DNA of 64,000 bases from Meloidogyne chitwoodi (GCA_015183035.1 JACZZP010000007.1:1302001-1366000); one strand, 5' to 3'; counted from the first letter of the stretch, positions 11,078 through 25,484 are shown. Numbers and translations: made by a program. Notes: generated by a model from the sequence alone, not told the origin.

Positions 11078-14000
11078 TCAAAGCTCTTCTTTACAAGCAA
11101 TAGGTGCTGCTATAGAATTATTAATTGGTGAATGATGTCTTTTATTTATTGAAGCAATAACTTTAACAATTGGTGGACGCATTAATTCAATATCTAAATT
11201 TATTTATTTATTTTAAATTAAAAAATAAAAACCTTTTAAAGAATTAATACTATTAGGAGATATAGAAGAATAAGTTAATTCAGAAATTGGAGAAGAGGGA
11301 GTTAATAAACTATTTTTATTATTTAATAATGATTGTTGATCAACTAAAAATGTTGATGGAGGTAGAAGGGGAGGAGGCGAAGAAGAAGAATTTTTTACTA
11401 AAAAATTATAAAATATTTAAAATTATTATATTTTAACCAATTTGATTATTATTATTATTATTTCCAATTTTATTTTGTTGTTGTGGACGTAATGGAGTCA
11501 TTCTAAGAGGTGATGGAGGTGTTGAATTACCTTCTTTTCCATTATTAATTAATAATTTTTTTCTTGGTGAAGATTCTAATGGACGAATACTCATTAGTGG
11601 AGAAGAAGATTCCTTTAAATTAACACACATCAATGTACTAACATATATCAGATTTACTTTATATCCTATTGTTTTTATTGGGAGAAAAACTCCTGTCATA
11701 CCAAAGGAGAGTGAAAGTGGCCAAATTCGAAAAATACAACTAATTAAAACTATTTTTTAACGAAAAAAGTTTGCGAGGACCTAATGGGATTTTACAATTT
11801 AAATATTTTTATATTTAAATGTTAAATACATAATAATATTATAAAATATATTTTTATTAAAAACAATTACATTTTTCAATCCATTTGTTTTTTGTTGTTT
11901 TTTATAATTATTTTGTTCATTTGGAATTTTTTCATTTTTGTTATTTTTTGGAGGAAGAGGAATTTCTTCTAAAAATATTTGCTAAATTTATTTTTAAAAT
12001 TAATTATAATAAAATTTAATTATTTATTAAAAATAACCATTTTTATTTATTAAATCATTTTCATTTAAAAGTTGTTTTTCTTGTTCAAAAATTATTTTTG
12101 TTTTTAATTTTCCATTTTTATTAATAAATTGTTGATTATTTTTTGACTAAAAAATATTTAAAAAGTAAAATAATTAAATAAAAACTTACAAAATAATATT
12201 TTTTAAATAAATTAAATAAATAAATAAATAAAGAAATAATCATTAAAATAATTAATAAAATTGTAATTAATAAAGATATTAAAGATAATGAATAATAACC
12301 TTTAAAAATTAAATTTAAATTAAATAAAAAAATAAAAAATAACCTTCAATATTATTATTAATATTAATATAATTATTATTATATATTAATTGTTGTTTTG
12401 AAAGTTTTCCCCAACTTGAAGTATTTCCAATAAAAATATTTTTATCATAAACACCACAAAAATTAATAAATTGTTTAAATTTATTAGAATAATTAACCTT
12501 AAAATATATTAATATAATTAATTTAATAATAAATTTATTTTACTTGATAATAATCATTTATTGAAGAAAATAAATCTTCATTAGAATTTTGTGTTGAATA
12601 AATAAATATTAATTCTTTTAAAAATAAAATATTTAAATTAATTAATTTAAATAAATAAAATACCTTCAATACATCCATTTTTATTAAAATTTATAAATTT
12701 ATTTTCATTTTCAATATCTTCATTTTCATTTTTAAAAAGTTCAATTTCAAATGTTTCAGTTGAAGATGATAAAATAAAAATAGGGAAATCATCTAATTGT
12801 AAATATTTTATTTGATTATCAAAACGAATTAACTTTAAAAAAATAAAATAAATAAATCTATTTAATAAATTAATTTATACAATTAAATTATTTCCATCAT
12901 TCGTATTTACTCCAAAATTATTTATTTTAGTATTTTCTATAGAAAATAAATGTAAACGAGAATCCAATTGTTGATTTAATAAAAATTCTATAATAAAAGA
13001 TAAATAAATATTTATTTTTTAAATAAAAATAAACCTTCAAATATTCCATAATCTTTTGATTCTATTAAAATTTTATGTCCATAATTTTCAATATTTAAAT
13101 ATAAACTTTAAAATTATTTTAAATAATTTAATTAAAAATTAAAAAAAACCTTCCAATTCTTAAAAATAATTGTTTATTTAATTTATTTTCTGGTAATTTA
13201 AATAAAATCCAAATTTTATTTAATTTTGCTATTTTTGGACGTCCATTAGAAGAAAGAAAAGAAGGTGTTTGTATTGGAATTTTAATTGAATTATTTTGAA
13301 AAGGAAAAACTTATTAAAAAATAATTAATTTATTTATTAATATTACCTTTATTATTTAAATTATTATTTATTAATTTATTATTATTATTTAAACAAATTC
13401 CAACATTTTCTTTGTCTGATAAAGTATAAATTTTAGAACAATGACAAATTGGTGATGAATTATTTAAAGAATTATTACGTGAACAAGGTGCTCTAAAAAT
13501 AAATTAAATTAAAATATAATTAAATATTTATTTATTTACCCTTTACATTCTTTTGGACAATTTTCACATTTACCCAATTTTAATGAAAAAATATTATTAA
13601 AATCTTCTTTAATATTATTAATTAATATTTTTTCTTTTTGATTATTAATTAATTGAGTAATATTTAAATTATTTCCATTAATTAAAATTTCAGAAATACA
13701 ACCCTAAATAATTAATTAATTTATTTATTTATTTAAAAAAGAAAAAACCTCTAAAGAAGGAATTTTTTCTTTTGTATTATCTTGAAAATCTCTTCTAAAT
13801 TTTTCTAATATAAATTTATTTAATAAATTATTTTTTGAATAAAAAGTGCCACCAATAAAAAGAACCTTTAAAATATTATTAAAATAAATAAAATAAATAA
13901 ATAAAAAAAAACATTTTTTGAATTAATTCTATATAATTCTGATAAATCTACAGCAGCAGAATTTGGCGATAATAAACAAACTAAATCATTAACAGACATA

Positions 14001-16433
14001 AAATTATTTCCTAATTGATAAAAAAGTGAAATACGTGTCCAATCATCATGAAAACCAAAAGCTTTTTTAAAAAATAAATAAATTAAAAAAATAAATAAAT
14101 TAAAAAATACTTTTATCCATTTGAATAAAACAAGAAAAACATTTTTCATTTCCATCTGATAAAAATAAACATTGAGAAGCATAAACTTTATGACCAATAA
14201 AATGAACTTGAATTCTACCAATATTATTATTATCTAATAAATTATTTATTTTTTGTTGTTGTGTTGAAAACACTCCAAATAATATTAAACCTTTTTCCTA
14301 TTTATTTTTTAAATTATTTTATTTAAATTTAAAACAAACTTTTTCACTTTTAAAAAGAACAGAAATTGTTGTTTTTAAATTAAAATTATTATTTTGCATT
14401 GGAATAAATAAAAAAGCAAGACGATCAGAATAACGAGAAAAATGAACAGAAACTTTAAAAAAAATATTTTTTATTTAAAAGTAACATCATAATTAATTAT
14501 TATTTAATTTATTAAAATTAAATTTACTATTTTGTTGATTATTTGGATTTAAAAAACATTTTGCAATTTGTTGTGAATTACGTGAAAAACCACCATTTTG
14601 AATTAAAGCTGAATTTGGACCTTTGCAATTACAATAATTCTGTTCAAAAATAGAAGGTGAACAAGCTGCTGGTTGAGAAAATATATGTTGTTGAGGAAGT
14701 GATTGATAAACTTGTATTAAATTATTATTTATCTATAAAATAAAATTAAAATATAAAATTAATATAAATATAATTAATTACATTATTATTACATATCCAT
14801 TGTTTATCCCCTTCATTACTATTTTCATCTAAAATTCTAATAGCTGCAATTTCTCCATTAATAAGAATATCAATCCATTTAGGTTCAATAAAATCAGAAT
14901 TATCAATTAATGAAAGTAATGTTCCCAAATTATCAATATTTATAGATAATGAATGCTTTTTTAAATTAATTAATTATTATTTTAAATTAATTAATACCAA
15001 ATGTAAATGTATTGTATGCCAATTACCATCAGCTAATAATTTTGATGGATGAATAATATGATTTGAAAAAAGAAGATAACCTTTTATTTAATTAATTAAA
15101 ATTAATTAAAATAAATAATAAAAACCATCAATAATATCAAGTGTTCCTAAAGGACCATTACCTCCATCAATTAATTCAATTAAACGACCATTTGGTTTAC
15201 TCGTTCGAAAAGAAATACTTAAAGTAGATGTTTTTAAATATTTCTTTCTTAAATTAAATAAATTTAATCTAATTTTGTCTTTATCAGATCTTAATTCAAA
15301 TTGACATTCTGGACGAGGAATTAACTTTTTTTTAAAAAAATAAATAAAATTAAAATAAATAAAAAAACCAATTGACGACAAATAAAAGGTCCTAAATTTA
15401 ATTCAGTTTTTGGGGGAATATTAATTATTTTAATAATAGGATCAGAATTAATTAAAGAAAATGTTGTTATATTTTCTTCTTCTAAATTAATTAAAATTAA
15501 ATTAAATTAAAAATCAGAAAATAACCATTAATATTTGTAGTAATATTTTTATTATTAAATTTTAATATTTCTTTACCAAAAGTTTCAAGAATAACACTTT
15601 TTTTTTAAAAAAATAATAATTATAATTAAAATATATTTAAAAAAACCTTTCATTTGAATTATTTTTAATATTTATTAATTGTAAACATTCATCAGAATTT
15701 TTAATTAAATTTGATAAAAAATTAAAATCAATTCTATAAATTAAAATAAAAATTAATTAAATTATTTATTTATTTACTGTTGTTGAATATAAATTGACTG
15801 ATTATTTAATTCTTCTTTTTTATCAAAATTAATCCATTGACCAATTAAAGCATTATTAATAATTGTTTGATATGAAAGACGACCAGATTGAGGACCAGGA
15901 GGAGGAAAACGACATTCTAACCAATAAATAATTGAAGAAGGACTTTAATTTAAATAATTCATTTAAATTAAATTTTATTTAATTTTAAACATTCCTATTT
16001 TATAACAAAAATATTTAATTCATAAAATTAATTAAAAATAAATTTAAAATATTCTAAAATTAAATAAGAAAATTAAAATTTATTTTTTGGATATTATTTA
16101 AATTATTTTTATAACAAATTAAATTAATTTTTTAATGAAAAATTCAAAAAATAATTAAAATAACCTTATTAAAGGATATATTTTATTATTTTGATAATTT
16201 CCATTGAGCAAATGTTCTCGGCAAGAAGGCCTTGGTTGTAAAGTTTGAATTGATAAAGTCAAAGAATAAAAAAGAGGAAAAATAAATAAAAATTTAAAAA
16301 ATATTAAAAAATTAAAAAAATTAAATATTTTTTGTTTAAATAAATATTTATTTTTTATTTTTGATGATTTTGATGAAAAAGAAGTATAATAAGAATATTC
16401 ATTATTATTATTTGGCAGTAATGACTGCCACAT
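11078..16433 (-). CDS. Large laminin-G domain, neurexin/Caspr/BAM-2-like type I membrane protein
   Basis: Probable neuronal or epidermal cell-adhesion receptor. More than 20 small exons read leftwards from ATG 16433 (MWQSLLPNNNNEYSYY). The N-terminus has a hydrophobic signal or anchor (FFNFLIFFKFLFIFPLFYSL). Laminin-G modules follow: one around 15390-14900 (RLNLFNLRKKYLKTSTLSIS, GNWHTIHLHLHSL, then GDKQWIC), and a second around 14470-13550 closing with LFIGGTF...LEGCISEILING. A Cys-rich EGF-like piece sits near 13600-13450 (CENCPKECKG...CHCSK). A third, more diverged beta-rich ectodomain runs to about 12400. One transmembrane helix (SLSLISLLITILLIILMIIS, near 12250) precedes a basic, Pro/Ser-rich cytoplasmic tail that ends ...CKEEL at the TGA at 11080-11078. 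The LamG-EGF-LamG plus single TM plan fits the neurexin superfamily, but sequence identity to a named member cannot be judged, and some exons may be mis-joined. Confidence 0.65.
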
Positions 16434-17711
16434 ATTTTTTTAAATATTAATTTATCTAAAATAAAATAAAATATTTATTTTATTAATTAATTTTAAAATA
16501 AATAAATAATATTCTATTTTTTCTTTATTTCAAAAAAAAAAAAGAATTAAAATCAAGAAATATATTTTTTCTTAAATTTTCAACAAAATCTGAAATATTA
16601 AATTATTTTAAAAATAAAATAAAAAAATAAAGGAACATTAAAATATTTCTTTCCGTAATATTTTTTTGTTTACTCAGATTGATGGCATTAAATAAAAAAT
16701 ATGAGGTATAGCTATATTATATAAATATAATATATTATTTGTTAAAATGTGTGGAAATAACAAAAAAAAATAACAAAAAAGGAAAAAAAGAGAAAAATGA
16801 AAGAAAAAGAGAAAAAAATAAATGAAAAAAGCTGCTAACAAAAAAAATAAAAAAATTATTCAACACTTTGGTTTGTTTTTCTCTTTTTTTGTTGCTATTT
16901 TAATTAAAAAATAAAAATATTAATAAAAAAAAATAAAATAATTAATTAATTTTAAAATTATCCAAAGTTTAGTAAATATAATAATAATTTTTAATTATAT
17001 TTTAAATTAAAATTAATTAATTATTTATAAAAAATATTTAAAAAAGCTTTTATAAAATAAAGAAATATTTTCTAAAAAACTGTGAAAAGATAGGGAATTT
17101 TATAAATATATTTTTTTAAATGATTCAAATAATAAAAAATATAAAAGTAAATATTTTTATTTATGTTATTATTTTTAAATTAATAAAATATTAAAAAAAA
17201 CTTTTTTAATTTAAAATAATATAATTTAATTTAAAAAAAGTGAAAGGAAGTGAGATGGAACAAAATAAACTAAAAGAAAATTAAAAAAAAATTAGTCGAA
17301 GCACTGAAAAAATAAAAAAATAGATGAAAGTAAGTATGAGGTTATAAAATAATATTTATATATATTTTTAAATAAATAAATAAAATTTATTAATGTAAAT
17401 CCCTTTTTAGCAAATTTGATCAAAATAATAATTTTATTTAATCCAATTATATTATTATTATTATTTTAAAATATTAAAATAAAAATTAAATTAAAAATTA
17501 AAAAATATTTTTTTATAACTTTCTTTTTAACAATACTTATTTTTTCTCAAAATTATATTATTTACTGTAAATATAAATTTAATTTTATTTATTCCGTATT
17601 TAATTTTTATTTAAATAATAAATTCATTTAATTTATTCTAGAAGGTGTTTTTTATTTCTTTAAAAATTATTAAATTTTATTTATTTAATTCAAAATTTAA
17701 AATAATAATAA
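16434..17711. other. Intergenic region between divergent genes
   Basis: About 1.3 kb of very AT-rich DNA with homopurine/homopyrimidine tracts (for example near 16760-16890). It is expected to carry promoters for the genes on both sides. No exon or structured repeat was recognised. Confidence 0.5.
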
Positions 17712-18313
17712 ATGTTTTCTTCAAAATTTAATTTAATTTTATTTTCTTTAATAATATTTTGTGAAATAATTCATTCTAAAATTATTATTAAAAAAGGATT
17801 TAAATTATCTAAAGAACAAAAAAAAATATTTGATGAACAAAATAGACTTATTAATGGTTATTTATATTTAAATTAGATTAAATAAATAAATTATATAGCT
17901 TATTTAACTGGTGATAAAAGTGTAGTATTTTCTGATGCTACAGAATATAAATTAAGACGTTGGGATGAAAGAGGTAATAGACGGAAATTACGTGAAAAAC
18001 TTGAAGGAAAACCTATTAATGTAAATATATAATTATTTATTTAATAATTTATTTTAATTTAATTAATTTATAGGTTTATAGTCATCAAAAGGTTTTACAT
18101 GTTCCATCTAATTTTAATCATTATGTACAACATTCTATTGGTCCTATAGGGGAAACACATTTTATTGAAGGTTAATTAATAATTTAATTTAATTTATTTT
18201 TAAAATTTACATTATTTTCAAAGACTTTTAATCCAAATATTTTTCTATAATTAATTAATTTGATATTTTTTTAAATATTTTTAGGTTCACTCAACTCTGA
18301 TGAATTATTATAA
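17712..18313 (+). CDS. Orphan small secreted protein
   Basis: Four exons (17712-17856, 17899-18020, 18074-18170, 18285-18313) join in phase to 393 nt, 130 residues. The first 22 or so residues form a clear signal peptide (MFSSKFNLILFSLIIFCEII, then HSK). The mature part is charged and basic in the middle (LRRWDERGNRRKLREKLEG) and ends HFIEGSLNSDELL. If the last intron is retained, a TAA follows at once and the protein ends ...FIEG. There are no cysteines after the signal peptide and no domain that I recognise. In a plant parasite it could be a secreted effector or a peptide precursor with dibasic sites, but nothing here proves either. Exon phases and the signal peptide support a real gene. 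Confidence 0.6.
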
Positions 18314-21300
18314 AATAAATGATATAATAATAAAGAAGAATTATATATTTAATTAAAAAATAAATTAAAGTTTTATATTAAATTAAAAAAATAAATAAAT
18401 AGACCATGTCAATTTAAATAATATAAAAATAGAAAAAAGAGGATATTTTAGTTGGTTGGTTGGTCAGCGAAAAAGGATTTAAAGTAAAGAAAATTGAAAA
18501 AAAAATTAAAAAAAAGCTTTTAACGGCTTTCACACTTTTTTTCTAATTGGGGGAGATATATTTAAATATAAAAATGGATAAAAAATTAAATAGAAAAATG
18601 CCCAAAAAAGAAAAGGCTTTTTTCGTGTTAATCTTTCATTTGGAAAAAATAATATTTTTAATGAAAAATTATAAAGAAAGAAAAAGTTTAAATAAAATTA
18701 AATAAAAATAAGAAAGGAGTAATATTTAATAAATAAATTAGTTAATTAATTAAAAAATTAAATAATAAAGTTTAGAGATAATAAAATATAAAAAAGATTA
18801 TATAATTATTATAAATTAAATTTAAAAAATATATAAATTAATTTAATAAATTATATCTCTAATAATTTTAAAAGAATAAATAAATAAAATTAATATTAAA
18901 TATGTTTTAAATTTAAATATTATTATTATTATATATATGTATGGTCAATTTCAATGAAAAGATTATAAAAAAATGATCCGCAAAACGAATAAATTTTGTG
19001 TGAAAGGAAATAGCTTTTTAGTAGCAATTGAGAATGAGGAAGGAATATAAAATATAAATATTATTTATTTAATATTTTTTATGAAGAAATATATTTTAAA
19101 AGAAATCTTCAAATATATTAATATTATTTTTAAAAATAATTTAAATTAATATTTTTATGTCTAATAAGAATTAAAAAATTAAATAAAAATGTGCTTAAGT
19201 AGGCAATTCTAAAAGGAAAAAGTTATTTTCAATTTTATCCGAATAAATTAATTTTAGAGAGTGAAGGATATCCTCTCTTCTCTTCTTTCTTTTTTTGACA
19301 TTTTTAAAAGCTTTAAAAAAAATAAAATATCCTCTAACTAATAAATATATTAAAAGGTCAATAATTTATTTACTTGGCTATAAATATAAATATTATCTGC
19401 CAAAAGCAATTTAATATAATTTATTAACCATTAGAAAGATTATATTAGAATATTATATGTTAGAATATATTCTTCTTTTTTTTTATTTTATTTTATTTTA
19501 TTTGAAGTACCGCGCATAATTTCTGGAAAATAATAATTGCCTTTTTAAATAAAAATAAGCTTTTTGGTTATTAAAAATATTAATTATAATTTTTAAATAT
19601 TTTATTTAAAGTAAAGATTTTATTTTAAAATAATGAGGGAAAAAATAAATTTTTTTAATATTTTTTATTAAAAATAAAAAAGAATTTAAATGTAATTTTT
19701 AATTTATTTATTTTCTTTTATAAATGTTTATTTCCTCTTTTATAAATATGAAAATCTTTAAAGCTATATAATTAAATAATTTGTATATTTATTTTCTCAT
19801 AAACAGTTTTTAATAAAATTTATAAAATTATTTAATTATTATTGCCTAAAAATATAATTTAAAATTTATATTTTATTTAAAAAATATATTTTTAAATAAA
19901 ATTTAAAAATGAGACAAATAATAAGATATATATTTAGAATTTAAAATTTTATTTTCTCACAATTAATGCCAAATAAATGTAAGTTTACAATAAATAAAAT
20001 TAAAAGGGCGTGGGATAAAAATTTAAAAGTCTTTAAATTTATTTTTATTTAAATATTCCAAATATAAACTCTTTTTTTCTTTCTTTTTTTAGCTAAATAA
20101 AAATATAATAATTATAATTATAATAATAATAATAATTATTATTATTATATGCACCAGCGGTGGAATAGCAGAAGAAAGAGAAGAGATAGAGAGAGAGAAG
20201 ATATGCGCAATGTGAAAATAATAAAAATATATTTATTTAAAAAAAAAGAGAATTAACGATGAGCTGAATGGATGAATAAATAAATTTAAATATATAAATG
20301 TTTTATGAAAAAGAAAAAAAATCACCGGAAAAGAAAATGCAGGTGTAAATTTTGAAATAAAAAAGAAAAGAATTATTTATTGTTTAATTGCCAATAAATT
20401 TTATTTTTTTATTTTTTAATGCTTAAAAGGCATAAAATTAAAAAAAATAACATCCTCATTTATTATAAATATTATTATTATTTTTTGTTTATTATAAAAT
20501 AAAAAGAATAAAAGTTTTTGTTAAATTAAACAAAAAAATATTATTTATTTTTGCAATTCCTGATATTAAAAAAAAATAAATTAAAGAAAAATTCAACAAA
20601 ATAAATTGGCCTAAAAAAGGTGAAAATATCACAAATATATTGATAAAAAAAGAATATTTAACTAAAAAAATATTTATTTTTATTATAAAAAATTTCAATG
20701 AATCATTCCGATAAAGCTAAAATGGAAGCAATAAAATATTTAAAATAAAAAAGATAAAACAAAATAATAAATTAAAAATAATTTTAAAATAATTATTCTA
20801 ATATTTTGTTAATTTATAAAAGTTAAAATATTTTAAAAAATAAAATTATTTATAATGGAAGGACATTTTCACATAAAAAGTAAAAAAATAAATAAATTTT
20901 AAAAGTAATAAAATAAAGAAAATAATGGGGAAAGGGAGAAAATGTAAAAATGAAAGAAGCACTTTTTTCTTTTCTAAAACATTTAAATAACCATTAATGG
21001 AGTTTTTAGCTAAAAAATTAAAAAAAAAAAAGAAGAAAAAAATAATAATGTAAATTTTGTACATTATAATTAAATAAATTATTAATTATATTTTAAATAA
21101 TAATTTAATTTTTTTAATAAAAATAGAATAAAATAATTAAAATTATTTTTGGAAAAAAGTTGAATTTAATAAAATTAAATAATTAGTTAAAAATAATTTA
21201 TAATAAAATTCAAATCTTATTTTTTAAATAAATATCTTTAAAAATTTCTTTAAAATTTAAAAATTTAAAGAAAAATGTTTATAACCTTTTGTGTGCAAAT

Positions 21301-22627
21301 AAATATACAAGCCAATTTTATGCAAATTTATTTTTCTTTTTTAAAAATCCCACAGTGTTTGTGTTATTCTCTCTGAAGCCAGCCTATTTTTTCTGGTGCC
21401 AGTGAGTGAAAGCGCCAGGCGGAATTTTTTTTAATTTTTAAAAAATAAGGAAAAAGGAAAAAAAAGAATTGTTGCGGTCAATGTTATTTGTTTGTTTGTT
21501 GATCTTAAAAAATTAAAAGATTTAAAATTTTATTAATTCTTTATAATATTTTTTAATTAAAATTTAAATATAATTTTATATGAAGGGAAAGAAATAGCAA
21601 AAAATTAAATTTAAATTTTAATTCAAACAAAAAAGTGATTAATAAAAAAATATTTTTATTTAAAATTTAAAAAATCTTAAAGCTTTTTCTTTTTTTCTTA
21701 AAATCCTTTTTAAAATTTAACCTTCAAATATTCTCATAACCGGATGGAAAAACTAAATCCACTCAAAATAGATTTTTTTATTCACAATTATTTTGTATAT
21801 ATTTCTATTTTTAACAATTACAAATAAATAAATACACTTTAAAATTCTTAATATTATTATATTATTTATATTTTCGCACAAAATCATCACTTTATTATTT
21901 TTATATTTGTTTGTTTTCACAGTTTGTTAAATAAAAATATATTTAAAATATTAAATATGTCAAAAAATTAAATTAAAAAAATATAATAATTAAATAAATT
22001 AAATATATTTAATTAAATAAAAAGAGAGAAATAAAAATAATAAAAAAATTAATAAAAATTAAAAAATAAATGAAAATACGATAAATAGCTGAACTAATAG
22101 TTTAAATTAAAATATATCAGTTTTATTTAAAGGAATTAAAATAAGAATAAATTAAATAATAATTAATTAATTAAAACAAAATATTTAAAAAATCATCTTT
22201 TTTAAATATTTATTTCCCTCAAATTATTAAGAATATTTGGTAAATAAATTATCTTTTTCCTTTAAAAATAACAGGCCATTAAACCATTTTATTATTATTT
22301 AAACTAAATTTAAAATTATTTAATAACCAAAACAAACAAAACAATGTACTTATTATTATATATTTATTTATTATTTGTTCATCTTCGGTTATTCAAAAAC
22401 AAATAAAAATAAAAAAGTCTCGCACATTTATTTGAATAACTAAAACAAATATTTATTTAAATATATTTTGCATGAGTTCTCTCAATCATTTCAACTTAAA
22501 TAGGTCAAAATTTGTTAAAAATATATTTAAAAATTGATTAATTTTTTAAATCATTTTTATTCTAAATTTTATTCATTAATAAATAATATTATTTTTTTAT
22601 TTGATAAAATTTCAATAAAATAATAAA
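18314..22627. other. 4.3-kb gene-poor AT-rich region
   Basis: Long, extremely AT-rich stretch rich in A/T homopolymers and AAATAAAT-like simple sequence. Open frames in it are Phe/Ile/Lys/Asn-only artefacts of composition. Slightly less AT-biased islands occur near 20150-20220 (purine-rich GAAGAAAG... run) and near 21350-21430 (a short island with GAAGCCAGCC). Neither shows a reading frame, tRNA boxes or repeat structure that I can support. It separates convergent genes. Confidence 0.55.
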
Positions 22628-24186
22628 TCAAGAGAAATGAGAAAGTAATTTTCCAAATTCATCAACTTCATTTTTAGTTGTAGCAAAAGTAGCAACAAGA
22701 CGATAAAGACCTTCTTCTTGACCAAGATTTAATTCTCTAAAAACATTTATTTATTTATATTTATTTAATTATTTTTATTTTTTCAAACTTTCTCTCTCTG
22801 TCTGGTACATTCCATTCATAAAATGGAGATGTTCCACGTTCTTTGAGCATTTCAACAATATTTCTACTCATAACTACAAAAACTTCATTTGCTTCAACTT
22901 CCCAAGCAAGTCTACAACTATTTGAAGATTTAATAACTGAAGCTAAACGAGTGGCCATTCTAAAATAAAAAATAAAGAAAATTTAAATAAATTTATACTT
23001 ATTTGCATGACAAGCATTTTTCAACCAAAGATCATTACGAAAATAAGCCTCAAATTGGGCAGCAACAAAACGAGTTTTTGAGAAAAGATGTGCAGCACGT
23101 TTACGAAGATACGGAAAATTACGGTCAGCCTTTAAAAATAATATAATTTAAAAATCTAAAATATTGATATATTATTAATTTATTTTTACTTGTTTAATAT
23201 CATTAAATACAATAATAGCCTCAGCACACCAACAACCATTTTTTGTTGCACCAAATGATAAAATATCAACTCCAGATTTCCAACTCATTTCTGCAGGAGT
23301 GCAATTTAAAGCACACAATGCATTTGCAAAACGAGCCCCATCCATATGTAAATGAAGACCATTAGAATGAGTTATTTCAGAAATTTCTTTAATTTGCTCT
23401 AAAGAATAAACTGTTCCACTTTCTGTGCTCTAAATAATTTTAAAATAATATTCAAAAATAAAATACTTGTGTAATAGAAACAGCCATTGCTTGGCCAGAA
23501 TGTACATGATCAGGATTTGCAGGAAAACGGGCAATAACCTCTTTTAACTCCTAAAAAATATTAAAAAAAATTTATAAAAATATTTTACATCAGGATCAAT
23601 TTTTCCCAAAGCTCCATCAACTCCAAACATTCGAGCACCTCCAGTAAAATATTCGGGTGCTCCACATTCATCCTCAATTAAATGACTAAATATTATTTAA
23701 AAAAATTATTTTAATAATATTTAAAACAAACGCATGTTTATGAGAAAAAATGATTCCCCCAGGCTTATTCAAATAAGCCATTGCTAATGCATTAGCAGCA
23801 GTTCCTAATAAATTTTATAAAAATTAAAAAATATATTTTTGATTATTAAAATAAATTGTTAAAGAATTATTTGCCGATATTTTTTATATTTTATTTTCAA
23901 TTATAAAATTATTATTATTTTTGTAAATATTTAACAAACCAGTTCCAACAAAATAAACAGCAACTTCTTTTTCAAAAATTTGATTAAAAGTCTTTTCAAT
24001 TTTTTTATCCAAATCACCAAACCCATAAGCTTTATCACAACCAGCAGAATGACGAAGAAGTGCTTCAGATATTTCTGGATGTGCTCCTGTCCAATTATCA
24101 GAAGTTAAAATAATTTTATGTCCTCCATTTGTTGGTTTTTCATTTCCATTTTGTTTATTATTATTATTATCATTCTCTGTTGACAT
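22628..24186 (-). CDS. Low-specificity L-threonine aldolase, bacterial LtaE type
   Basis: PLP enzyme that cleaves L-threonine (and allo-threonine) to glycine and acetaldehyde. Exons read leftwards from ATG 24186 to the TGA at 22630-22628. In order: an Asn-rich eukaryote-like leader of about 28 residues, then [99 protein letters not shown] (the Lys of ATKNG should bind PLP), the C-terminal [17 protein letters not shown], and EANEVFVVM. These signatures are those of alpha-/gamma-proteobacterial threonine aldolases rather than the eukaryotic GLY1 form (which has DLRSDTVT and GDDVYGEDP-type motifs). The gene is interrupted by several short AT-rich introns, so it is a nuclear gene and not bacterial contamination. 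Threonine aldolase is, from memory, among reported lateral-transfer candidates in root-knot nematodes. Confidence 0.9.
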
Positions 24187-25484
24187 TAAAGTTGATAAAG
24201 TAGTAAATGGTGAAATAATAATACTAAAAAATTAATTTTGACTTGAAAACAAATAATTTAAATATAATTTTAATAATTAAAAAGAAATCCCCTACTTTTT
24301 AAAATATTTAAATAAAATAGAAGAATGAGCAATATTATTATTATTTTTTAAAGAAATAATTCTCAAAATCTGTCTATTCATTCAAAAAGTTTAAAGATTA
24401 TAAAATAGTATTTTATTTATAAAAGTTATTTATTTAATTGATTAATTTTGAGAGAAAATAATAAAAAATAGTGAAGCTATTTATTAAAACATTTTTTACA
24501 AAAATAATAATAAAAATTTAAAGGTGTTTAAAGAATAAAAGAAATAATATTAAAAATTTAATCAGAAATCATCCCATCTTCTGAATTAAAAAAAAAGTAA
24601 AAATTAAAATTATGTAGGTATCTATTAAAATATATTAATAAATGTAGTCAGTCACGTTTTTCCAAAAATCTTTTTAATATAAACGTGATAAAATAATTTA
24701 TGATTCTAATTTAAAAATCTCATATTTTAATTAAAATAAAATCACATTTTTTAATAATATAGAGAGAATATTTATTTTATATTTTAAAAAAGTGCATATA
24801 ATGAGATAAGAAATTAGACTTAATTTTTGCTTATGAGTGCATTTCGCGAACAAAAAAATTAAAAAAAGTATTAAAAATAAATAAAATAAAGATAATATTG
24901 CAAGATAATTAATTTACTAATACCTTCGACGAACACTACACTTTTTGTTTCAGAAAATGTAGAATATATGAGTGGAAATATTATCATAGTATTCTTCCAT
25001 TTTAAATAAAAGTTAAGCTTATAAAATAAATTAAAAAGAGAAATCTTAAAAGAAATAGTTTAAAATTTTAAAAACATTCAAAAAATGCTTATCTAGGCAA
25101 AACATTGAATGGATAAATAACTGACAATCAAAATACCGATGAAAAAAACAACGAATGATCAAAATTTAAAGAAATTTTTATATAATTTTTTAGTTTTTAA
25201 TATAAATAACAATTAAAAGATGTTAAAAATCAACTTTATCTTGAAAAAATATAAAATAACAATTAAATTATAAAAAATAGTTGACAAAAGATTTTAGGAT
25301 AAAGTTTTATTTACAAATTTAAAAAAGGATATATATTTCTTTATTTTTCAAATATCTGTCAGAAAATACCCCTGAACTTTAAAAATAAAAAAGGGAATGA
25401 AGAGTTTTATTAAAATGAGAATCATTATATTATCGTTAATATCCACTCTCCTCTTCTTTTTAAAATATTAAATTTTTAATTTCT
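24187..25484. other. Intergenic AT-rich stretch
   Basis: About 1.3 kb between two minus-strand genes. It should include the threonine aldolase promoter and the ZIP transporter 3' UTR. No exon, RNA gene or repeat could be supported. Confidence 0.5.

Noticed and set aside
13868..14221. 117-codon minus-strand frame
   Set aside because: It is two exons of the laminin-G gene read through the intron between them, not a separate gene.
20492..21064. Phe/Ile/Lys-rich frames in the gene-poor region
   Set aside because: Composition-driven; no codon bias, motifs or splice structure.
22628..24186. Threonine aldolase as bacterial contamination of the assembly
   Set aside because: The gene has several short AT-rich spliceosomal introns and sits between nematode genes in continuous sequence.
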